From Stomorhina lunata (taxonomy: Eukaryota > Arthropoda > Insecta > Diptera > Rhiniidae): a stretch of 64,000 bases of DNA. The stretch lies in the NCBI GenBank assembly GCA_933228675.1, contig OW121743.1:86383319-86447318 (forward strand), in the 5' to 3' direction. How positions within the stretch are numbered: the stretch's first letter is position 1; each line of letters starts with the position of its first letter. The translations under genes were made by a program, and so were the position numbers. This document shows, piece after piece, positions 62,301 to 64,000 of this stretch. A model generated the notes under the pieces. The model saw only the letters and a list, made by a program, of their open reading frames with translations, was not told the origin of the DNA and made no database searches.

Positions 62301-62594
62301 TATTATCGCCTGAGGTTGTTGAGTTGAGAGGCTCTTCAAAAAATGGCCCCCAATGACGTTCGTGATGATGTTTGTTACGAAATATACGCGGCCGTTCTGT
62401 TTCCGTTCCTGATGCTGACGAAAAAGCTGATATTGAGGAAGAAGATGATGATGATGACGACGACGATGATGACGAAGAAGATGAAGATGTTACAGATGAT
62501 AAAGAGGCCAGTCTAAAATTGACACCACTACCAGCAACTCCACTACTCGTACCACCAATGTCCGATTCCACTCCTTCTCCATTTAGAGCAGCAT
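11254..62594 (-). CDS. dpr13: Dpr-family two-Ig-domain cell-surface protein, whole gene (5 coding exons, 5' end missing)
   Basis: Joined exons 62594-62230, 33216-33003, 30141-29580, 13920-13796 and 11381-11254 give 464 residues plus a TAA stop. Every junction is GT-AG and the phases match (0, 1, 2, 1). Ig1 has Cys113 and Cys176 with Trp125 and a DAGIYMC motif. Ig2 has Cys222 and Cys406 with DSGNYSC; the cysteines are about 184 residues apart because of a Ser/Thr/Asn-rich insertion. Several NxS/T sequons are visible. The C-terminus is short and hydrophobic with no cytoplasmic tail, which fits a GPI signal. Dpr proteins are known neuronal surface receptors that pair with DIP Ig proteins in synaptic partner choice. 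I assign dpr13 from remembered similarity of the HWGPFFEEP, MWVRRT and EPPLR blocks. Membership of the Dpr family is firm; the paralogue number is not. The signal-peptide exon was not found. Introns are 29013, 2861, 15659 and 2414 bp, and all contain satellite arrays. Confidence 0.85.
11770..13375. repeat. satellite array 3, 28-bp units in intron D-E
   Basis: About 56 units of 28 bp built on TTTTTCACCGAAAATTTTC followed by TATATAAAA. Roughly 12000-13140 is almost uniform, with only isolated single-base changes, while both edges decay into diverged units. The unit includes the palindrome GAAAATTTTC. It fills about two thirds of the 2414-bp intron. Confidence 0.97.
13449..13756 (+). mobile_element. 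Tc1/mariner-like transposon remnant (3' end)
   Basis: The 5' part and most of the transposase are gone. The remaining frame (13466-13651) reads LLQETFPGRVISHHS, then VMAEIPPNMYQELVDNISRG, then GCHLNDVVFHT and a stop. This resembles the last part of insect Tc1/mariner-like transposases (FPxRxIS, AEIPPxM, GGHLxDIIFHT) with an internal deletion that removed the final DDE segment. Downstream, GGATAACCCTGTA at 13744-13756 looks like a right terminal repeat ending at TA. It lies 40 bp from the exon D donor. The family is assigned from memory of the motif pattern. Confidence 0.65.
13796..13920 (-). CDS. dpr13: dpr exon D: second half of Ig2
   Basis: Encodes the last base of residue 381, residues 382-422 and the first base of 423. 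The acceptor is TTTTACAG just above 13920 and the donor GTAAGT starts at 13795. It carries the Ig2 E-F-G strands: SNDKWLTSRVTITDAKL, then DSGNYSCSIG with Cys406 and an NYS sequon, then LFTAIVQVQVLTG. The DSGNYSC motif is the usual Ig F-strand signature. A Tc1/mariner-like remnant ends only about 40 bp beyond its donor, and the 28-bp satellite follows in the same intron. Confidence 0.93.
14365..14600 (+). mobile_element. tRNA-headed SINE, copy 1, degraded
   Basis: Starts GCAGTGGTATAGCAG (A box) and continues through CATCCGCCTAGCATACC. The B-box region is deleted, but AAAAAGCGGTTAACCTCATA, the GTATTAGGCTATGTGAAAC block and the GAAGTACCCCTTGTTCC tail remain. It matches the copy at 34391 with internal deletions. 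Confidence 0.85.
14601..16125. other. intron C-D, AT-rich, nothing recognised
   Basis: Only short chance frames. Confidence 0.4.
16126..16900 (+). repeat. hairpin-headed dispersed repeat, copy near full length (~775 bp)
   Basis: Begins TTTTATACCCATCACCAC and holds the family order: CGCATAGAAATATTGGTCTT, an AGACTCAGTCGATTTAACGA block, GTCCGTCC, CTGGCTGGCTGGACCCC, AACCTTGTAATCAAAG-like sequence and a GACCCTAGCTCTCATATAAG block. It ends in TTGACCGAATGTAGTACTTT and CTTACTTGTTTT. The same start and end flank the copies at 35293 and (reversed) 58565. No coding capacity is visible. Confidence 0.75.
17200..17900. repeat. dispersed repeat paired with 36065-36510 on the other strand
   Basis: Two segments here are near reverse complements of sequence at 36065-36510: AAAGTGTTGCAGTCGTTTAG near 17440 and the GTTTTTCTTTGGACAAAAAC block near 17260. 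The 17690-17900 part holds reversed units of the roughly 150-bp repeat that is tandem at 47255 (AATTGCGACTTT, AGAAAAATAGG, GGGGTCCAAGG). Confidence 0.6.
17901..20292. other. intron C-D, AT-rich, nothing recognised
   Basis: No gene, RNA or element recognised. Confidence 0.4.
20425..20490. repeat. GTCC/GTCT microsatellite
   Basis: Tetranucleotide run mixing GTCC and GTCT, characteristic of the head of this dispersed repeat. Confidence 0.9.
21251..21342. repeat. GTCC/GTCT/GTTT microsatellite
   Basis: Second tetranucleotide tract inside the long dispersed repeat. Confidence 0.88.
23120..24145. repeat. satellite array 4, 31-bp palindromic units in intron C-D
   Basis: About 33 units of 31 bp, each holding the perfect 18-bp palindrome ACTTTTCTATAGAAAAGT followed by CTTCCTATCGTCA. 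The centre is highly uniform and the left edge (before about 23330) is diverged. Confidence 0.97.
24146..25555. other. intron C-D, AT-rich, nothing recognised
   Basis: Overlapping hydrophobic frames on both strands near 24380-24660 look like chance products of AT-rich DNA. Confidence 0.4.
25556..28690. repeat. satellite array 5, 31-bp units in intron C-D, with ~1.16-kb higher-order blocks
   Basis: About 100 units of 31 bp built on TATAAAAATAGAAAATTTTT followed by GAAAAATTTCC. A distinctive interruption, beginning ATTATAAATTTTTGACAATA, occurs at 26213, 26455, 27377 and 27650. Successive pairs lie 1164 and 1195 bp apart, one unit different, and flanking TATCAAAATAG variants recur in step. The 3' third (28130-28680) is nearly uniform. 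Confidence 0.97.
28691..29579. other. intron C-D next to exon C, nothing recognised
   Basis: AT-rich, no feature apart from the exon C donor at its right edge. Confidence 0.4.
29580..30141 (-). CDS. dpr13: dpr exon C: first half of Ig2 with long low-complexity insertion
   Basis: Encodes the end of residue 194 through residue 380 plus two bases of 381. The acceptor ends TTGCAG at 30142 and the donor GTTTGT starts at 29579. It opens EPPLRLIDDQERDVGDRYYK and reaches Cys222 in STIDLQCQVSRSF. The next 150 or so residues are an insertion: an Asn/Ser/Thr-rich stretch with runs of Thr, Ser and Asn and sequons NDS, NTT, NQT and NQS, then a more ordered, acidic FYNDLLQNLNQ to LVFWSKDDEE segment. Removing the insertion restores ordinary Ig2 spacing. 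The noncanonical GTTTGT donor is supported because joining AG to the T of exon D restores frame and gives KRISSNDKWLTSR, matching the family. Confidence 0.9.
30592..32784. repeat. satellite array 6, perfect 11-bp repeat in intron B-C
   Basis: About 199 head-to-tail copies of an 11-mer (ATGACTAGACT on the gene strand). I saw no mismatch by eye. It is the only array here without long A/T tracts and it fills about three quarters of the 2861-bp intron. Non-repeat margins of about 220 bp to exon B and 450 bp to exon C preserve the splice signals. True length may differ from the assembly. Confidence 0.99.
33003..33216 (-). CDS. dpr13: dpr exon B: core of Ig1
   Basis: Encodes residues 123-193 plus the first base of residue 194. 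The acceptor TTTTCAG ends at 33217 and the donor GTAAGG starts at 33002. It opens with VMWVRRTSEKVSLLTVGNVT and carries the Ig1 core Trp125. It continues through the DPRIRVKFQYPNNWRLLINP segment, characteristic of Dpr first Ig domains, to DAGIYMCQVSTHPP with Cys176. It ends in TNLTVI, a sequon on the G strand. Known Dpr-DIP structures place the binding face in Ig1, so this exon holds most of the partner-recognition surface (family knowledge). The 11-bp satellite begins about 220 bp downstream of its donor. Confidence 0.93.
33217..34390. other. intron A-B next to exon B, nothing recognised
   Basis: Contains a few diverged TTTTTCAATAGAAAAA-type motifs (33540-33760), perhaps relics of a satellite. 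Confidence 0.35.
34391..34710 (+). mobile_element. tRNA-headed SINE, copy 2, with target-site duplication
   Basis: Flanked by the direct repeat TAATGTATT at 34382-34390 and 34711-34719. The head reads like a tRNA: A box TGGTATAGCAGG, anticodon-loop-like CTAGCAT, and B box AGTTCGATCCC about 43 bases after the A box, as in real tRNA genes. An A-rich linker follows, then GCGGCGGTTCACC, which is complementary to the element's start, then a unique body and a TA-repeat tail. The loop sequence suggests tRNA-Ala(AGC) ancestry (inference). Confidence 0.85.
34720..35292. other. intron A-B, AT-rich, nothing recognised
   Basis: No gene or element recognised. Confidence 0.4.
35293..36064 (+). repeat. hairpin-headed dispersed repeat (~770 bp)
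   Basis: Starts TATACTTTTCACCACCATAG with the self-complementary head, then ACGCATAGAAATATTTGTCT. It ends CGAGCTTGACCGACTATAGC and TTCTTGTTTTT. It is collinear with the copy at 16126. Confidence 0.8.
36065..36510 (-). repeat. dispersed repeat related to 17200-17900 and 47255-47870
   Basis: One roughly 150-bp unit (CATTTATTTTTCTTCTCAAT to CTGCCGACTCCTACG), followed by a block that is the reverse complement of 17260-17480. Confidence 0.6.
37022..37553. mobile_element. foldback element with ~230-bp inverted arms
   Basis: Left arm (about 37022-37255) and right arm (about 37291-37553) are imperfect reverse complements. ACCACGCCTACAAATACCGC at 37100 answers TTTGTAGGCGTGGT at 37450, and TAGTTTTTTACTACCACGTC answers GACGTGGTAGTAAAAAACTA. 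A loop of roughly 35 bp near 37256-37290 contains CTCGATTCGATTAGGG. It interrupts a hairpin-headed repeat whose head is at 37718. Non-autonomous, no coding. Confidence 0.75.
37554..37718 (-). repeat. hairpin-headed dispersed repeat, head fragment
   Basis: In reverse orientation reads TATACCCTTCACCACCATAG, TATAAGTTTGTGCTGATGTA and the AGTCGATTTAGCAATGTCCG block, then stops at the foldback element. Confidence 0.75.
37760..39108 (-). repeat. hairpin-headed dispersed repeat family, copy with internal periodicity
   Basis: The head lies at 39108 (reverse: TTTTTATACCCACCATC). Reading down, GGGAGCTATGGTCAAATG-type blocks followed by ACCGATT recur at about 38035, 38200, 38385, 38575, 38715 and 38840, so the interior is itself a diverged repeat of about 110-200 bp. 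Confidence 0.65.
39109..39412 (+). repeat. single-arm copy of the foldback element
   Basis: Matches the loop and right arm of the 37022 element: GATTTGTACTTGATTCGATT, ATTGACGTGGTAGTAAAGAA, TGGCGACACAGC, GGGCGGTATTTGTGGGCGTG and AACCACTCTA. It directly abuts the head of the neighbouring dispersed repeat. Confidence 0.75.
39413..41335. other. intron A-B, nothing recognised; one unexplained open stretch
   Basis: At 41110-41333 a less AT-rich segment is open for about 75 codons on the plus strand, ending HHNVTDLHV. It matches nothing I recognise and has no splice or promoter support. Confidence 0.3.
42690..42850 (+). repeat. unique segment embedded in array 7, copy 1
   Basis: From CATTCTTATTCAAAAAGAAA through a hairpin (CTGTTACATT against AATGTAACAG) to AAAAGATGTTCACGGAAAGT. 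It recurs 574 bp downstream together with its satellite flank. Confidence 0.85.
43265..43425 (+). repeat. unique segment embedded in array 7, copy 2
   Basis: Near-identical to the segment at 42690, in the same orientation and with the same flanking satellite variants, so both arose by duplication of a larger block. It is open for translation but has no recognised domain. Confidence 0.85.
43610..43715 (-). repeat. inverted copy of the embedded segment
   Basis: Reverse complement of the 43281-43370 sequence: TTTTATCGATAAATTTGTCT, the TGTTACATT/AATGTAACA hairpin, GGGATCAAATGCGAC and CTCTTTCTTTTTGAATAAT. With copy 2 it makes a foldback pair about 250 bp apart. Confidence 0.8.
44481..46995. other. 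intron A-B, AT-rich, nothing recognised
   Basis: The patch at 44500-44700 is less AT-rich but has stops in all frames and no recognised motif. Confidence 0.35.
46996..47130 (+). repeat. hairpin-headed dispersed repeat, head fragment
   Basis: Reads TTTTTTATACTTTTCACCAC, TATAAGTATTATACCAATAG and CGATGCCAGTCCGTCCGTC, then loses similarity. Confidence 0.7.
47255..47870 (+). repeat. tandem repeat of ~150-bp units (about 4 copies)
   Basis: Unit landmarks are CCCCATTTTT, TTATTTTTCTTCTCAATG, AACCCGCAATTTT, GATGAAATTCGGCACA, AAGAAAGAGCTCTACTAATT and CTCCTTGG. They recur at roughly 47255, 47410, 47550, 47690 and 47840. Single units also occur at 17690-17900 and 36065-36180. Confidence 0.85.
48840..49400 (+). 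repeat. hairpin-headed dispersed repeat, body fragment
   Basis: Collinear with the body of the 16126 copy: AACCTTGTAATCAAAGTATA, AGTCGCAATTCTAAAGATAA, GGGACCATTGGCTATTGAAA and GGTACCTCCCATAAGTCCC. Head missing. Confidence 0.75.
49401..50612. other. intron A-B, nothing recognised
   Basis: AT-rich, no gene or element recognised. Confidence 0.4.
50617..51629. mobile_element. non-autonomous DNA transposon with 31-bp terminal inverted repeats
   Basis: The left end CTGTGGCTTGGTGCTAAAAG and the right end (reverse complement CTGTGGCTTCGTGCTAAAAG) match at 28 of 31 positions by my count. AACT lies directly outside both ends (50613-50616 and 51630-51633), consistent with a 4-bp target duplication. 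The phrase GTGCTAAAAGGGCCAATGTC recurs inside, once as a near-perfect palindrome (50809-50840). No transposase is visible. The superfamily is undetermined. A SINE is inserted within it. Confidence 0.8.
51029..51325 (+). mobile_element. tRNA-headed SINE, copy 3, nested in the TIR element
   Basis: Starts GTGAACCGCCGTGATATAGC, with the B-box region AAGTTCAATCCTCG slightly damaged. It then has GCGGCGGTTCACCTCATAAT, the inverted partner of its own start, the GCCGTTCGGAGCCGG body and the GAAGTACTCCTTGTTCC tail. Its position inside the TIR element shows it inserted later. Confidence 0.88.
51630..54339. other. intron A-B, nothing recognised
   Basis: Two short frames overlap on opposite strands at 51656-52095 but have no recognised domain. 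Confidence 0.4.
54340..56325. repeat. satellite array 8, 31-bp units in intron A-B (reverse orientation of arrays 5 and 9)
   Basis: About 63 units of 31 bp built on GGAAATTTTTCAAAAATTTC followed by CTATTTTTATA. The first part is a 21-bp inverted repeat around one central base. This consensus is the exact reverse complement of array 9 and differs from reversed array 5 at one position. The centre (55200-55980) is nearly uniform. The left third carries a CCAAAAAA sub-variant and the edges are diverged. Confidence 0.97.
56326..58026. other. intron A-B, nothing recognised
   Basis: AT-rich, short chance frames only. Confidence 0.4.
58027..58312 (-). mobile_element. tRNA-headed SINE, copy 4
   Basis: On the minus strand starts GTGAGCCGCCGTGGTATAGC, with A box TGGTATAGCAGG, CTAGCATACCAGAG and B box AGTTCGATCCACG. 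The complementary GCGGCGGTTTAGCTCAT and the body follow, ending at ATTGGAACAAGT. The GCCGTTCGGAGCC part is mostly deleted. Confidence 0.88.
58565..59220 (-). repeat. hairpin-headed dispersed repeat, near full length
   Basis: Reading plus-strand coordinates upward: the end motif GCTATAGTTGGTCAAGCCCG, the TGGGAGCTATGGTCAAACAT block, GACGGACGGACGACATTAAA and GATTCAGGAAGTGATTCTAA, with TTTTATACTC at the head. Collinear with the reversed 16126 copy. Confidence 0.75.
59395..60171 (+). pseudogene. non-LTR retrotransposon reverse transcriptase fossil (C-terminal part)
   Basis: A single frame from 59395 opens EYADDVCLLSQSSGHLQ, the catalytic YADD box (motif C) of a reverse transcriptase. It continues VDTFNYVGSLGITIDGADED, then RAIWKSRQISTKTKLRIYNS, SILYYGCETW, TNKCLRQIL, KWRWIGHTLRRP, AIHWNPQGN and ends before TAA at 60169. 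The order YADD, LYGCETW, RWIGHTLR, WNPQG is the C-terminal signature of a widespread group of animal LINE polymerases (clade uncertain). Two internal stops (TAG at 59647, TGA at 59860) and loss of everything before YADD make it a 5'-truncated dead copy, oriented against dpr. Confidence 0.85.
60172..62229. other. intron A-B next to exon A, nothing recognised
   Basis: The first few hundred bases may be the 3' tail of the LINE fossil. The rest is AT-rich with only short frames. Confidence 0.35.
62230..62594 (-). CDS. dpr13: dpr exon A: Ser-rich N-terminal region and start of Ig1
   Basis: Encodes residues 1-122 of the joined product. The acceptor is TTTACAG just above 62594 and the donor GTAAGT starts at 62229. 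The exon is entered in phase 1 and left in phase 0. The first 60 or so residues are Gly/Ser-rich with an 18-residue serine run encoded by TCA/TCG-type codons. Then come an ERPRIFRNKHHHERHWGPFF block, an N-glycosylation sequon in PLNSTTSGDN, and the Ig1 B strand AVLNCRVGMLKDKT with Cys113. The upstream partner exon, which should supply a signal peptide and a final G, is not in the window. An alternative is an in-frame ATG at 62625 with a short hydrophobic stretch read through the acceptor. I consider this less likely because the acceptor is strong and the hydrophobic stretch is short. Confidence 0.85.
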
Positions 62595-62964
62595 CTGTAA
62601 ATGTGACAAGATAACACAAAGACATCAACAACCTAAATTCATCTCAACTGAAGTGTATCAAAATAAGAACAACATGAAATAATACAAAAATAACAAGCTC
62701 ATGATGTGAATAGTTAGTATTTTAAATGCGTTGTAAAAATGCTAATATTATTCTTGGGACATTATACTAAATAATAATGTTTTGTCTTTAGATTTTAAAT
62801 GACTTTTAATTCTAAGTTTATACTAAATTTAATTTTATGTACAGGTACAAGGCAAATTATTTAGTTCTTTTATAACTACTTCGTTAATGTTTTTATGAGT
62901 ATAAGATTAATTATTATATTAAATTTGAATTACTGGTTGCAAAATTAAAAAAAGATCTTACTTT

Positions 62965-63352
62965 AAAAAACTTCCTTTAAATATAGCAAATTTTTGAAAA
63001 ATTTCTACAAATATTGCAAATTTTTGAAAAATTTTCTATAAATATAGCAAATTTTCGCAAAATTTCTTATACAAATAGGAAATTTTTGAAAAATTTCCTA
63101 TAAAAATAGGAAATTTTTGAAAAATTTCCTATAAAAATAGGAAATTTTTGAAAAATTTCCTATAAAAATAGGAAATTTTTGAAAAATTTCCTATAAAAAT
63201 AGGAAATTTTTGAAAAATGTTCTATAAAAATAGGAAATTTTTGAAAAATTTCCTATAAAAACAGGAAATTTTTGAAAAATTTCCTATAAAAATAGGAAAT
63301 TTTTGAAAAATTTCGTATAAAGTAGGAAATTTTTGAAAAATTTGCTATAAAA
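62965..63352. repeat. satellite array 9, 31-bp units upstream of exon A
   Basis: About 12 units of 31 bp built on AGGAAATTTTTGAAAAATTT followed by CCTATAAAAAT, the exact reverse complement of the array 8 consensus. Units at the left edge are diverged. Confidence 0.95.
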
Positions 63353-64000
63353 ATATTTTACTATAGAAACGAATTTTAGCAAATAGCCCGACTATTTGCT
63401 AAACTTCGTTAGCCGACTATAGCATTTCCTTAATTGTTTTAACCTTTTCTCTGGTTGACATCATCAAATTTCTTTATAAACATCTTAAAGATCATTCAGT
63501 TGAAATTATTTAAGTTCATAAGACATTAAGTTTAATATTTCTCCTTGAAATTTTCAACATTCTCCACTAGCACTTTTCTGAACTTCCTTTTGTTTTCTGT
63601 CATTTAAGTAAAGAAGATTATTGTAAAAATTGCAAGCATGTTAAATCGCAAGGAAATATAAGACGACATAAAAGAAAAGCGAAAAAAAAATCGGGAATGT
63701 TTATGAATAAATATTTATGTAATAAAACTATTTATTTGCGCGTCTACTTAAGTACCGAAATATTATTCATAGAGTGATGGATGAAAGGAAGGAAGTAAAG
63801 AAGCTGCCTATGATATAGTTAAGTTGTCATTAATGAAGAGGAAATTTATCAGCATTAATGGGATTTTTGTTATATTAAAACAAATTTTTTGATGATAGTA
63901 CAATTTTTATTTAACTTAGAGGGTTTTAAATTGTTTAGATAAAAGTAATATTTTAAATATTTAAAAACGAGGTAAATCTATTAAAGAAAATTAGGTAGTT
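63353..64000. other. upstream intron or flank, nothing recognised
   Basis: No signal-peptide exon with a phase-1 donor could be identified here. Confidence 0.35.

Noticed and set aside
62372..62614. Plus-strand open frame with a long Asp/Glu run
   Set aside because: It is the antisense of the exon A serine run (TCA/TCG codons read backwards) and has no splice or promoter support.

Overview
The window looks like nuclear DNA of a higher fly (Diptera), probably a calyptrate such as a blowfly or house-fly relative. The reasons are an AT-rich sequence, one insect-type multi-exon gene with GT-AG introns of up to 29 kb, heavy short-period satellite DNA, and fossils of insect-type transposons (LINE, Tc1/mariner-like, tRNA-headed SINE). 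The species assignment is inference. There are no bacterial genes, rRNA genes, CRISPR arrays or intact transposase or reverse transcriptase genes.

The only host gene I can support runs on the minus strand from 62594 down to 11254. It is a member of the Dpr (defective proboscis extension response) family of two-immunoglobulin-domain neuronal surface proteins, best matched from memory to dpr13. Five coding exons were built from splice signals that keep phase: A 62230-62594, B 33003-33216, C 29580-30141, D 13796-13920 and E 11254-11381. Joined, they encode 464 residues plus a stop: a Ser-rich N-terminal region, Ig1 (exons A and B), Ig2 (exons C and D) with a long low-complexity insertion, and a short hydrophobic C-terminus. 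The signal-peptide exon is missing and probably lies beyond 64000.

The rest is dominated by repeats. Nine tandem arrays total about 16 kb, a quarter of the window. Each of the four complete introns carries at least one: 28-bp units at 11770-13375 (intron D-E), 31-bp units at 23120-24145 and 25556-28690 (intron C-D), a visually perfect 11-bp array at 30592-32784 (intron B-C), and 31-bp units at 41336-44480 and 54340-56325 (intron A-B). Another array lies just upstream of exon A (62965-63352) and two lie beyond the stop codon (2266-3470, 4735-6445). Most units are 28-31 bp, AT-rich and dyad-symmetric. Arrays of one family lie in opposite orientations on either side of exon A and of exons B plus C, so the pre-mRNA could fold into long duplexes there.

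Interspersed elements include four copies of a roughly 300-bp SINE-like element with RNA polymerase III A and B boxes (one with a 9-bp target duplication), a 1013-bp terminal-inverted-repeat element with that SINE nested inside it, a foldback element near 37.3 kb, many copies of a hairpin-headed dispersed repeat, a roughly 150-bp locally tandem repeat, and coding fossils of two LINE fragments and one Tc1/mariner-like transposase. Remaining stretches are AT-rich intronic or flanking DNA in which I recognise nothing.
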